Origin: Flagellimonas sp. S3867
GTDB taxonomy: Bacteria; Bacteroidota; Bacteroidia; Flavobacteriales; Flavobacteriaceae
Length of the DNA: 64,000 nt
Direction: 5' to 3'
Assembly: GCF_014698935.1 (NCBI RefSeq)
Contig: NZ_JACVMN010000003.1
Location: 186,001 to 250,000 of the forward strand
The translations under genes and the position numbers were made by a program. Positions 1 through 8,839 of this stretch are shown piece by piece. Below the pieces are notes generated by a model. That model worked only from the letters and a program-made list of their open reading frames with translations. It did not search any database and was not told the origin of the DNA. The first letter of the stretch is position 1. Each line of letters starts with the position of its first letter.

Positions 1-617
1 AATACTTCCAGGGCTGCTTTGGTATCTTTTTTTTGTGAGATCAACCACCTTGGACTGTTTGGTATCTTCAATACCATGAGGGTGTACAGTAAGGCAGGAA
101 TAGCTTCAATTCCAAGCATCCAACGCCAGTCGTTCGCTCCATCAAAACCTTTGAGCGCCCAATTTGATATAAAGGCGATTAAAATTCCGAAAACAAGCCA
201 AAATTGGTATAATCCTCCCAATTTTCCACGGTTACTGCTCGTAGTAATTTCAGAAATGTAAATAGGGGCAGCAACAGACGATACGCCGACCCCAATACCG
301 CCAATAAAACGAAAGAAGGAAAATAGATATGGTTCAGGTGAAAAGGCACATCCCAGAGCGGAAATGAAAAAGAACACTCCTACCCAAAACAAGGTTCTTT
401 TCCTGCCCAATATTTTTGTGGGGATTCCTCCAAGCAAAGCTCCGAGAACCGTTCCCCATAACGCCATGCTCATGATAAATGTGCCATGAAATAATGGACT
501 TGTGTTCCAAAGTTCTTTAATAGGCAGGTTGGCCCCGCTGATGACAACGGTATCAAAACCAAATAAAAAACCCGCTAAAGCAGCGGTGAGTGAAATTCTA
601 AAAATGCGATTTTTCAT
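1..617 (-). CDS. Sugar porter family MFS transporter (partial, 3' end outside window)
   Basis: The reading frame starts at the ATG complementary to 615-617 and stays open to the window edge, giving the first ~205 residues. It reads MKNRIFRISLTAALAGFLFG, followed by a GRKR loop after the second helix, a GGIGVGVSSVAAPIYISEI stretch in helix 4 and IPNSPRWL near the edge. These are the signatures of the XylE/GLUT-like sugar porter family, proton-coupled or facilitated sugar uptake carriers of about 12 helices in the inner membrane. The sugar cannot be read from this half. It points the same way as waaA and ends 32 bases upstream of it, so it may be cotranscribed behind waaA. Confidence 0.88.
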   Translation of the reverse strand, partial: MKNRIFRISLTAALAGFLFGFDTVVISGANLPIKELWNTSPLFHGTFIMSMALWGTVLGALLGGIPTKILGRKRTLFWVGVFFFISALGCAFSPEPYLFSFFRFIGGIGVGVSSVAAPIYISEITTSSNRGKLGGLYQFWLVFGILIAFISNWALKGFDGANDWRWMLGIEAIPALLYTLMVLKIPNSPRWLISQKKDTKAALEV

Positions 618-648
618 ATAAAAGTCGGTTCGTATTGGCCTGCGGAAG

Positions 649-1893
649 TTAGAGAAAAGTTTTGATATGATCTAGGATCAAGTTGGTGGCCCCTCTATTT
701 TCATTAACATAAGACGCGTTTATTGTTCCGGTTTTCCGCATAAAATCAACATCGGTTATAAAACGATCCATAAGACTTTTGAACTCCGACGGATTGGTGA
801 TCACCAAAATCCCTTTATTGTCCACTAAATCCTCTGCCTCTTTAAAACCTTCGTACTTAGGGCCAATTACTATGGGAATGCCAAAAGTTGCGGGCTCAAG
901 GGTGTTATGTAATCCTGTAGCGAAGGCTCCTCCGACATAGGCGACATTGGCATAACTGTAAATTTTGGTCAGTAGTCCAATGGTGTCAACAATCAGCACT
1001 TCAAAATCAGCAAGACTTTTATCTTCTATCTCGGAAAAACAAATGGATTTTTTATGGATGATGTTTTTCAAACCATCAATATGTCCTTGTTTTATGTTAT
1101 GGGGAGCGATTACAAACTTTGTTGGGGCATCTGTTGAATTTATATACTCGACAAGTAATTTCTCATCTTCAGGCCAACTGCTGCCCGCTACCATGCAAAA
1201 ATGGTTGTTTTTAAATTTCTCCATAAAGTCAAGATGGTTGTCTTGCCCCATTATTTTTGAAACCCTATCAAAACGCGTATCACCACTGATGGTAACATTA
1301 TCATACCCGATTGATTTCAACAGTGCTTCGGAAGTTTTGTCTTGGACAAAGAAATGTGAAAAAGCGCCTAGAGTTTTTCGCATAAAACCGCCATACCACT
1401 TAAAGAAAATCTGTTTTTTTGAAAATATGGCCGAAATCAAAAAGGTTGGAATGTTTCTTTGCTTCAGTTCATGTAAATAATTTGGCCAAATTTCATATTT
1501 CACAAAAATTGCCACTTCAGGATTTACCATTTCCAAAAACCGCTTTGCGTTGAATTTTGTGTCCAATGGTAGATAAACAACAGCATCTGCAATGGGGGAG
1601 TCCTTTTTGATTTCATACCCCGATGGGGAAAAAAAAGTTAGTACAATTTTATATGATGAATAGTGGACTCTGAGTTTCTCTAAAATGGGCAGCCCTTGTT
1701 CATATTCTCCCAATGAAGCAACATGCATCCAAATGACCTTTTCATTGGTCAAGTGTTTTGCACTTAAAATCGCTCGCGTTCGTTTTCTGCCTTTAACAAA
1801 AAGGCTGATTTTTGTGTTAAAGATTGCAATTAGGTGCAATACGATCCAAGTAAAGTGCAGTAGAATGTTATAAAGTGAACGCACTGAAATCAT
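649..1893 (-). CDS. waaA: 3-deoxy-D-manno-octulosonic acid (Kdo) transferase
   Basis: This 414-residue protein matches the GT30 Kdo transferase family in length and motifs. It has an N-terminal membrane anchor (about residues 5-27), the HVASLGEYEQGLPIL segment of the lipid A-binding domain with its conserved Gly-Glu pair, VAGSSWPEDE at the start of the C-terminal Rossmann domain, and GGAFATGLHNTLEPATFG near the CMP-Kdo site. The enzyme transfers Kdo from CMP-Kdo to lipid A precursor on the cytoplasmic face of the inner membrane, building the LPS inner core. It is divergent from the sugar aminotransferase gene with 79 bases between the starts. Whether it adds one or several Kdo residues cannot be told from sequence. 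Confidence 0.95.
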   Translation of the reverse strand: MISVRSLYNILLHFTWIVLHLIAIFNTKISLFVKGRKRTRAILSAKHLTNEKVIWMHVASLGEYEQGLPILEKLRVHYSSYKIVLTFFSPSGYEIKKDSPIADAVVYLPLDTKFNAKRFLEMVNPEVAIFVKYEIWPNYLHELKQRNIPTFLISAIFSKKQIFFKWYGGFMRKTLGAFSHFFVQDKTSEALLKSIGYDNVTISGDTRFDRVSKIMGQDNHLDFMEKFKNNHFCMVAGSSWPEDEKLLVEYINSTDAPTKFVIAPHNIKQGHIDGLKNIIHKKSICFSEIEDKSLADFEVLIVDTIGLLTKIYSYANVAYVGGAFATGLHNTLEPATFGIPIVIGPKYEGFKEAEDLVDNKGILVITNPSEFKSLMDRFITDVDFMRKTGTINASYVNENRGATNLILDHIKTFL

Positions 1894-1944
1894 TTTCCGC
1901 TAAAATACATTCTTTCAGCAATAGGCCATCGCCGCTTTATTTCT

Positions 1945-1952
1945 TAATTTTG
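1945..1952 (+). promoter_or_regulatory. Possible -7 element of the degT-galE promoter
   Basis: TAATTTTG matches the Bacteroidota -7 consensus TAnnTTTG 21 bases before the aminotransferase ATG. No convincing TTG lies at the usual -33 spacing, so this is a half-match. It would give a very short leader. Confidence 0.35.
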
Positions 1953-1972
1953 TTTACTCACATATTTTTCGG

Positions 1973-3109
1973 ATGAAGAAAATTCAAATGGTTGACCTTA
2001 AAGGTCAATATGAGGGCATAAAAGAACAGGTAAATACCTCCATTGCCGAAGTCCTCGATTCCTCAGCTTTTATCAATGGTCCACACGTTCATTCTTTTCA
2101 AAAAGAACTGGAAGATTATTTGGGGGTGAAACATGTAATTCCATGCGCCAACGGAACAGATGCACTTCAAATTTGTATGATGGGACTTGGTTTGGAGCCA
2201 GGCGATGAGGTTATTACGGCCGACTTCACATTTGCTGCAACCGTGGAGGTAATAGCGCTGCTGAACCTGACCCCTGTTTTGGTGGATGTTGAGCCTGATA
2301 CCTTCAATATTGACCCAAAAGCAATTGAAAAAGCCATTACGCCAAAGACAAAGGCAATAGTTCCTGTGCATTTATTTGGCCAATGTGCGAATATGGATGC
2401 GATTATGGAACTGGCCGAAAAACATAATCTTTTTGTAATTGAAGATAATGCCCAAGCAATAGGAGCAACCCATACATTTCAAAATGGGAAAAAACAAAAA
2501 GCCGGAACCATAGGGCATGTCGCATCAACCTCTTTTTTCCCATCCAAGAATTTGGGATGTTATGGAGATGGTGGCGCAATTTTCACCAATGATGATGATT
2601 TGGCACATACCATTCGTGGAATAGTAAATCATGGAATGTATACAAGATATCACCATGATGTTGTAGGGGTAAACTCCCGATTGGATTCTATTCAGGCAGG
2701 TGTGTTAAGGGCAAAGTTACCCAATTTGGATAGCTACAATAAAAAGCGAAGAGAGGCAGCCAAAAAATATTCCAAAGCTTTTGAAGGACAGCCCAATATT
2801 GTTGTCCCAAAAATACTGCAAGAGGGTCCGGAGGGTCACGTGTTTCATCAGTATACCCTTTGTATTTTGAACGAAAAAAGAGACAATCTTGTGCAACATT
2901 TAAATGATAACGGCGTTCCATGTGGAGTATATTATCCAATTCCGCTGCACCTGCAAAAGGCTTACACGGATGAGCGATATGATGAGGCTGATTTTCCGGT
3001 GACCAATCAGTTGATCAAAGAGGTAATTTCGCTTCCAATGCATACGGAACTGGATGACGAGCAAATTGAATTTATCACCAACCTGATCATTGACTTTATA
3101 AATAATTAA
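1973..3109 (+). CDS. DegT/DnrJ/EryC1/StrS family sugar aminotransferase
   Basis: This 378-residue PLP enzyme belongs to the DegT/EryC1 (fold type I) aminotransferase family. The pyridoxal lysine is K192 in FFPSKNLGCYGDGG, D158 in VIEDNAQ would contact the PLP ring nitrogen, and GTDAL at residues 61-65 is the phosphate-binding turn. Family members transaminate nucleotide-linked keto sugars, such as UDP- or dTDP-keto sugars, for LPS, capsule or glycoprotein sugars. galE follows after only 2 bases, so the two are almost certainly cotranscribed. The neighbouring waaA supports a surface-glycan role, but the exact sugar is unknown. Confidence 0.9.
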   Translation: MKKIQMVDLKGQYEGIKEQVNTSIAEVLDSSAFINGPHVHSFQKELEDYLGVKHVIPCANGTDALQICMMGLGLEPGDEVITADFTFAATVEVIALLNLTPVLVDVEPDTFNIDPKAIEKAITPKTKAIVPVHLFGQCANMDAIMELAEKHNLFVIEDNAQAIGATHTFQNGKKQKAGTIGHVASTSFFPSKNLGCYGDGGAIFTNDDDLAHTIRGIVNHGMYTRYHHDVVGVNSRLDSIQAGVLRAKLPNLDSYNKKRREAAKKYSKAFEGQPNIVVPKILQEGPEGHVFHQYTLCILNEKRDNLVQHLNDNGVPCGVYYPIPLHLQKAYTDERYDEADFPVTNQLIKEVISLPMHTELDDEQIEFITNLIIDFINN

Positions 3110-3111
3110 CC

Positions 3112-4128
3112 ATGAAAATACTTGTAACAGGAGGCCTGGGATTTATAGGTTCCCACACTGTTGTGGAACTTCAAAATGAAGGTTTTGAAGTTGTTATTAT
3201 CGATAATCTTTCTAATTCTTCAGAGGATGTTCTGGATGGAATTGTTGCAATTACCGGGCAGCAACCTGTTTTTGAAAAGTTTGACCTTAGAGAAAAATCC
3301 AAAGTACAAGATTTCTTTGCAAGACATCACGATATAGAAGGAGTTATTCATTTTGCCGCATCCAAAGCAGTGGGTGAAAGTGTCGAAGAACCCTTGTTAT
3401 ATTATGAAAACAATCTTGGGGTTTTGGTATATATGCTTCAAGAGCTTACCAAAAAAGATAAGGGCAACTTTATATTTAGTTCCTCATGCACAGTTTACGG
3501 ACAGGCAGATAAATTACCCATAACAGAAGATGCACCTGTTAAACCAGCAGAATCACCTTATGGCAACACCAAACAGGTAGGTGAGGAAATTATCAGGGAT
3601 ACCTGTAACGTAAATCCAGATTTATCAGCAATAGCACTTCGTTATTTTAATCCTGTGGGTGCCCATCCAACAGTTGAAATCGGGGAATTACCTATTGGAG
3701 TACCCCAGAATCTAGTGCCTTTTATCACACAAACAGGAGTTGGGTTAAGAGAACAACTTTCCGTGTTTGGAGATGACTATCCAACAAACGATGGTACCTG
3801 TATTCGAGATTATATTCATGTAGTTGATGTGGCCAAAGCACATGTGGTGGCATTGCAGCGTTTGTTGAATAAAAAGAATGAATCCAATTATGAAGTTTTC
3901 AACTTGGGAACAGGTAAAGGAAGTTCAGTTTTGGAAGTGATTAAGAGTTTTGAAAAAGTTTCTGGAGAAAAGTTGAACTACAAAATTGTAGATCGCAGAG
4001 CTGGTGATGTAATCCAAGCTTATGCCGATACACAAAAAGCCAATAATGAATTAGGATGGAAAGCACACTCCACTTTGGACGACTCCATGAAATCCGCATG
4101 GGATTGGGAACGAAAAATTCGCAACTAG
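3112..4128 (+). CDS. galE: UDP-glucose 4-epimerase
   Basis: This 338-residue extended short-chain dehydrogenase has the expected GalE length. The NAD-binding GGLGFIGS lies at residues 7-14, FSSSCTVYG at 122-130 supplies the catalytic Ser/Thr, and Y150-x3-K154 (SPYGNTK) is the catalytic pair. The ALRYFNPVGAHP and GDDYPTNDGTCIRDYIHV stretches are typical of GalE rather than of 4,6-dehydratases. It interconverts UDP-glucose and UDP-galactose in the cytoplasm, possibly also the N-acetyl forms. It is the second gene of a two-gene unit with the DegT aminotransferase and is followed directly by a strong terminator. Confidence 0.95.
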   Translation: MKILVTGGLGFIGSHTVVELQNEGFEVVIIDNLSNSSEDVLDGIVAITGQQPVFEKFDLREKSKVQDFFARHHDIEGVIHFAASKAVGESVEEPLLYYENNLGVLVYMLQELTKKDKGNFIFSSSCTVYGQADKLPITEDAPVKPAESPYGNTKQVGEEIIRDTCNVNPDLSAIALRYFNPVGAHPTVEIGELPIGVPQNLVPFITQTGVGLREQLSVFGDDYPTNDGTCIRDYIHVVDVAKAHVVALQRLLNKKNESNYEVFNLGTGKGSSVLEVIKSFEKVSGEKLNYKIVDRRAGDVIQAYADTQKANNELGWKAHSTLDDSMKSAWDWERKIRN

Positions 4129-4137
4129 AAATAAATT

Positions 4138-4166
4138 AAAGCCCATCCAAAAGATGGGCTTTTTTA
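4138..4166 (+). terminator. Rho-independent terminator after galE
   Basis: The inverted repeat AAAGCCCATC / GATGGGCTTT with a 5-base loop runs into a T tract. It lies 9 bases after the galE stop. Confidence 0.9.
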
Positions 4167-4251
4167 TTATTTGAGGTGTCGGTTATTCGGATTATGGTTT
4201 TCACAAAATCTATCCTTACATTTAAAACCATAATTAGCTAACTCAAATAAA

Positions 4252-5529
4252 ATGAAAAACTTTCTTCTATTTTCTTTTTCACTGTGCTGTTCTATAATAT
4301 TTGCTCAGGACACCTATTTACATTGTGGAAATATTGTTGATGTAAATTCTGGTAAAGTACTCTCCGAAAAAACCATTGTTGTTTCTGGAAAAACTATTAA
4401 GTCCATTCAAAATGGGTATCAAACGGGTGATACGGATGACATCGTTGTTGACTTAAAAAACAAGACCGTCCTCCCAGGATTCATAGATATGCATGTCCAT
4501 ATTGAAGGCGAGTCAAGCCCAACTCGCTACTTAGATCGTTTCACTAAAAATGAGGCTGATGTGGCATTTCAGTCAACAATTTATGCAAAACGAACTTTAT
4601 TGGCTGGCTTTACTACTGTTAGGGATTTAGGCGGTTCCGGAGTAAATATTGCTCTTCGTAAGGCCATAGCAAAAGGCTTGGTAGTAGGGCCACGAATTTT
4701 TACCGCTGGCAAGGCAATTGGAACTACTGGAGGACATGCTGACCCAACCAATGGAATGAAAAAGTCCTTGATGAGTGATCCAGGACCAAAAGAAGGTGTG
4801 GTCAACTCCCCAGAAGATGCTCGAAAAGCGGTTAGACAGCGCTATAAAGATGGGGCAGATGTTATTAAAATAACAGCTACTGGAGGGGTTTTGAGTGTAG
4901 CCAAAAGTGGACAGAATCCTCAATTTACTGTTGAAGAAATTAAGGCTATCGTTGAAACAGCGAAAGATTATGGAATGCTAACAGCTGCTCATGCCCATGG
5001 TGATGAAGGTATGCGTAGAGCTATCCAAGCAGGTATAAAAACAATTGAGCATGGTACCTTAATGAAGGAGCCCACTATGGATTTGATGGTAAAACACAAC
5101 ACCTACCTAGTGCCGACTATCTCTGCAGGTAAAGCTGCTGCACAAATGGCGGAAATTGCAGGCTTTTTACCTCCAATTGTTGCTATAAAAGCTAGAGAGA
5201 TAGGTCCGGTAAGTGAGAAAAATTTCAAAAAAGCATATGAAAAAGGAGTGCCCATTGCTTTCGGTACTGATGCTGGTGTATCACCCCATGGTGACAATGG
5301 AAAAGAATTTACTTATATGTATGAAGCAGGTATGCCAGTGATTGATGCATTGCGTTCCGCTACGATAACCAATGCAGAACTCCTAGGTATGAAAAATGAA
5401 CTAGGGCAACTAAAAAAGGGTTTTATCGCAGATATTGTTGCTGTTGATGATAACCCTCTAAATAATGTCAAGACGCTGGAAAATGTTGTCTTTGTAATGA
5501 AAGAAGGAAAAATTCACAAATCTGAGTAA
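4252..5529 (+). CDS. Exported metal-dependent amidohydrolase (imidazolonepropionase/prolidase-like)
   Basis: This 425-residue protein begins with a signal peptide (hydrophobic residues 3-17, cleavage probably after FAQ at 19). The amidohydrolase-superfamily metal sites are visible: H81-x-H83 in GFIDMHVHIEG, a lysine in DVIKITATGG, the histidines in AAHAHG and IEHGT, and the aspartate of FGTDAG. Periplasmic homologues in Bacteroidota are labelled imidazolonepropionase-like or Xaa-Pro dipeptidase and hydrolyse cyclic amides or dipeptides. The true substrate is unknown. It has its own upstream region after the galE terminator and is followed after 32 bases by a small unknown gene, which may be cotranscribed. 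Confidence 0.88.
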   Translation: MKNFLLFSFSLCCSIIFAQDTYLHCGNIVDVNSGKVLSEKTIVVSGKTIKSIQNGYQTGDTDDIVVDLKNKTVLPGFIDMHVHIEGESSPTRYLDRFTKNEADVAFQSTIYAKRTLLAGFTTVRDLGGSGVNIALRKAIAKGLVVGPRIFTAGKAIGTTGGHADPTNGMKKSLMSDPGPKEGVVNSPEDARKAVRQRYKDGADVIKITATGGVLSVAKSGQNPQFTVEEIKAIVETAKDYGMLTAAHAHGDEGMRRAIQAGIKTIEHGTLMKEPTMDLMVKHNTYLVPTISAGKAAAQMAEIAGFLPPIVAIKAREIGPVSEKNFKKAYEKGVPIAFGTDAGVSPHGDNGKEFTYMYEAGMPVIDALRSATITNAELLGMKNELGQLKKGFIADIVAVDDNPLNNVKTLENVVFVMKEGKIHKSE

Positions 5530-5561
5530 GTCCTTAAGCAGGAATTGGACGTAAATACGAT

Positions 5562-5918
5562 ATGAATTCCAATTTCAATACAAGTTTGGAAATACTGCAA
5601 TCGGCACGAGAGGAATTGCTGTACAATAAATTGTTGCAACAGATTAAAAAAGATTTCACTTTAGCCAATGTAGAGTTGAAGCTTTTCGATGGAATGGAAC
5701 CAACCCAGCTCAAAGATGTTCTTCATGAGAAAATCTACTTTTTGTTATTGGAAAAGTTTCAACAATATCTAAATCTGCTGTATATAATTGATATTCCCGA
5801 AAAGGAATTGAAGAAAATTCGTTCGCTTGATGCTGTGGATGCATCTTCGGAAGTGTGTTTTTTAATACTGAAAAGGGAATGGCAGAAGGTTTGGTTTAAA
5901 AACAAATATAACACCTAG
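5562..5918 (+). CDS. Small protein of unknown function
   Basis: This 118-residue protein has no signal peptide or membrane segment. It is strongly helical and rich in Leu, Lys and Glu, with a hydrophobic patch (YFLLLEKFQQYLNLLYIID, about residues 67-85) and a basic aromatic end (REWQKVWFKNKYNT). I recognise no family. It lies 32 bases after the amidohydrolase and 98 before sucA. The reading frame is well coded and ends cleanly, so I take it as a real gene, but no function can be given. Confidence 0.6.
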   Translation: MNSNFNTSLEILQSAREELLYNKLLQQIKKDFTLANVELKLFDGMEPTQLKDVLHEKIYFLLLEKFQQYLNLLYIIDIPEKELKKIRSLDAVDASSEVCFLILKREWQKVWFKNKYNT

Positions 5919-5947
5919 GCGGATTTTGTCAAATATGCCCAAGTTTG

Positions 5948-5979
5948 TTGACCTAACTTTAGTATTTGTTGTATTTTTG
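5948..5979 (+). promoter_or_regulatory. Probable sucA-sucB promoter
   Basis: TTG at 5948-5950, a 21-base spacer and TATTTTTG at 5972-5979 fit the Bacteroidota -33/-7 consensus. A start of transcription near 5986 would leave a leader of about 30 bases before the sucA ATG at 6017. Confidence 0.55.
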
Positions 5980-6016
5980 ATTAAATTTTTGGATAGGTTT
6001 TAGCTAAAAACTGTCA

Positions 6017-8812
6017 ATGGATAAATATTCATTTTTAAATGCTGCGCATACCTCATTTTTTGCGGAGCTGTACGATAAATACCTAACAAGCCCCGATAGC
6101 CTTGAGCCCAGTTGGAGGGCTTTTTTTCAAGGATTCGATTTCGGTCTTGAAAGCTCATTGGATGAACTTGATTTGACTGGGGCGAACGGAACGTTGTCAT
6201 TGGCCAACGGTCAAGAAATCGAAATCCCTCAATCGCTTCAAAAAGAATTTCAAGTCATAAAACTGATTGATGGCTATCGAACCCGCGGGCATCTATTTAC
6301 CCAAACAAATCCCGTTCGCGAGCGAAGAAAGTATGATCCCACTTTGGACCTGTCCAATTTTGGACTTTTAGATTCAGATTTGGATACGGTATTCGATGCC
6401 GGAAAAGTTATTGGAAAAGGACCAAGTGCCCTTCGGGAAATAATCGCCCATTTAGAACACATTTATTGTGACGCCATTGGGGTGGAGTACATGTATATTC
6501 GTACCCCAGAACGTATTCAATGGATTCAAGATTGGCTAAATGTCAACGACAATCATCCAAATTTTTCTCCAGAAGAAAAGAAAAATATTCTTAGAAAACT
6601 TAATGAAGCAGTTTCCTTCGAAGGCTTTTTACATACAAAGTATGTAGGCCAAAAACGCTTTTCTTTGGAAGGTGGCGAATCATTGATTCCAGCTTTGGAT
6701 GTTATTATCGAAAAAGCGGCAGATGCAGGGGTCAAGCAATTTGTAATGGGGATGGCTCACCGTGGACGTCTGAACGTATTAACGAACATCTTTGGGAAAT
6801 CGCCAAAAGATATTTTCAGTGAGTTCGATGGCAAAGACTATGAAGAAACCATCTTTGATGGAGATGTGAAGTATCATTTAGGTTGGACATCCAGGCGTGA
6901 AACCGATTCTGGGAAAGTGGTCAATATGAACATTGCACCAAATCCCTCACATTTAGAAACCGTCAACTCCATTGTCGAAGGAATCTCCCGGGCCAAACAA
7001 GATCGTTATCACCAAGAAAATGTATCCGAAGTACTACCAATTTTGGTACACGGCGATGCTGCTTTTGCCGGGCAGGGAATTGCCTATGAAATTATTCAAA
7101 TGGCCCGCTTGGATGGATACCATACTGGCGGAACCATTCATATAGTGGTCAACAACCAAATTGGGTTTACCACCAATTATTTAGATGCCAGATCATCTAC
7201 CTATTGTACAGATGTTGGCAAGGTCACATTATCACCAGTACTTCATGTAAATGCAGATGATGCCGAAGCTGTGGTTCACGCAGCAACTTTCGCGTTGGAG
7301 TATCGTATGCGCTACAAAAGAGACGTCTTTTTGGATTTATTGGGATACCGTAAATACGGACATAACGAAGGAGATGAGCCAAAATTTACCCAACCGCTGC
7401 TATACAAATCCATATCCAAGCATAAGAATCCGAGAGATATTTATGCAGAACGTTTGATTGCAGAAGGTGTCATTGATAAGGATTATGTAAAAAGCCTTGA
7501 GGCGGAGTACAAGAAAAACCTTGAAGAAAACTTATTAGATTCCCGTAAGGTTGAAAAGACTCGAATTACTCCGTTCATGCAAGATGAATGGGAAGGCTTT
7601 GGTCAGGTAGTAGAAGACGCAATGTTGGGGGAAATAAAAACTTCGTACCCGCAGAAAAAATTAGATGCCATTGCCAAGAGCATAACAGCACTTCCAGAAG
7701 GAAAGAAATTTCTACGAAAATTGGAGCGATTGGTAGGCGCACGGAACAAGATGTATTTTGAAGATAACCAGCTCGATTGGGCCATGGGAGAATTATTGGC
7801 CTATGGTTCGTTGATTGAAGAAGGTTATGATGTACGCATGACCGGGCAAGATGTAGAACGAGGAACATTCTCGCATCGTCATGCGGTGATTAAAACCGAA
7901 ATGCATGAGGAAGAAGTCACCTTGTTGAATGAACTGGGAGTCAATCAAAATGGAAAATTCCATATCTATAACTCCTTACTATCCGAATATGCCGTAATGG
8001 GCTTTGATTATGGGTACGCCATGGCAAGTCCAAAAACGTTGACCATTTGGGAAGCACAATTTGGAGATTTCAGTAATGGAGCGCAGATTATCATAGATCA
8101 ATATCTTTCCTCAGCGGAGGACAAATGGAAATTACAAAACGGATTGGTGCTTTTGTTGCCACATGGCTATGAAGGCCAAGGCGCGGAACACTCTTCTGCC
8201 CGGATGGAGCGCTATTTGCAACTATGTGCAAAAGACAATATGTATGTTGCAGATGTGACCACACCGGCAAACATGTTCCATTTGTTGCGTAGGCAAATGA
8301 AAGCTGATTTTAGAAAGCCGTTGGTAGTCTTTACTCCTAAAAGTTTGCTGAGGCACCCTAAAGTATTGTCAACAAAAGAAGAAATGGCCAAAGGAAGTTT
8401 CCAAATGGTCATTGATGATACGGCAGCTCCAGCCTCCAAGGCAAAAACAGTGGTATTCTGTACCGGTAAGTTCTACTACGATCTATTGGCTAAAAAAGAG
8501 GAATTAAAGCGGGATGATGTGGCCTTGGTACGAGTGGAACAATTGTTTCCTGTACCGGCTAAAGAGATGCAGAGCATCCTGAAAAAATATAAAAATGCAG
8601 ATGATGTGGTCTGGGCACAAGAAGAGCCTAGAAATATGGGAGCTTGGGGACATTTATTGATGCATTTTGATGAAGCAAAACAATTTAGAGTGGCATCCCG
8701 AAGATTTTATGGGGCACCGGCTGCAGGTAGTGCGGTCCGATCTCAAAGAAGGCATGCCCAAGTTATAGAATATGTCTTTGATAAGACCAAGGACAACATG
8801 GTAAGAAGATAA
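6017..8812 (+). CDS. sucA: 2-oxoglutarate dehydrogenase E1 component
   Basis: At 931 residues this has the usual SucA length. The N-terminal motif (FLNAAHTSFFAELYDKY then PDSLEPSWRAFF) is the E1o-specific E2-binding segment. Thiamine diphosphate-binding parts follow: MAHRGRLNVLTNI, GDAAFAGQGIAYEIIQM and NNQIGFTTN, with PHGYEGQGAEHSSARMERYL in the transketolase-like half. It decarboxylates 2-oxoglutarate and passes the succinyl group to the lipoyl arm of SucB in the TCA cycle. sucB follows after 27 bases. The third subunit, dihydrolipoamide dehydrogenase, is not in the window. Confidence 0.98.
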   Translation: MDKYSFLNAAHTSFFAELYDKYLTSPDSLEPSWRAFFQGFDFGLESSLDELDLTGANGTLSLANGQEIEIPQSLQKEFQVIKLIDGYRTRGHLFTQTNPVRERRKYDPTLDLSNFGLLDSDLDTVFDAGKVIGKGPSALREIIAHLEHIYCDAIGVEYMYIRTPERIQWIQDWLNVNDNHPNFSPEEKKNILRKLNEAVSFEGFLHTKYVGQKRFSLEGGESLIPALDVIIEKAADAGVKQFVMGMAHRGRLNVLTNIFGKSPKDIFSEFDGKDYEETIFDGDVKYHLGWTSRRETDSGKVVNMNIAPNPSHLETVNSIVEGISRAKQDRYHQENVSEVLPILVHGDAAFAGQGIAYEIIQMARLDGYHTGGTIHIVVNNQIGFTTNYLDARSSTYCTDVGKVTLSPVLHVNADDAEAVVHAATFALEYRMRYKRDVFLDLLGYRKYGHNEGDEPKFTQPLLYKSISKHKNPRDIYAERLIAEGVIDKDYVKSLEAEYKKNLEENLLDSRKVEKTRITPFMQDEWEGFGQVVEDAMLGEIKTSYPQKKLDAIAKSITALPEGKKFLRKLERLVGARNKMYFEDNQLDWAMGELLAYGSLIEEGYDVRMTGQDVERGTFSHRHAVIKTEMHEEEVTLLNELGVNQNGKFHIYNSLLSEYAVMGFDYGYAMASPKTLTIWEAQFGDFSNGAQIIIDQYLSSAEDKWKLQNGLVLLLPHGYEGQGAEHSSARMERYLQLCAKDNMYVADVTTPANMFHLLRRQMKADFRKPLVVFTPKSLLRHPKVLSTKEEMAKGSFQMVIDDTAAPASKAKTVVFCTGKFYYDLLAKKEELKRDDVALVRVEQLFPVPAKEMQSILKKYKNADDVVWAQEEPRNMGAWGHLLMHFDEAKQFRVASRRFYGAPAAGSAVRSQRRHAQVIEYVFDKTKDNMVRR

Positions 8813-8839
8813 ATTACAAAAGCATAAAACTAGAATAAG

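Noticed and set aside
1..617. Apparent truncation of the sugar transporter, and likewise of ActF at 63674-64000
   Set aside because: Both frames stay open to the window edge, so they are cut by the window rather than broken.
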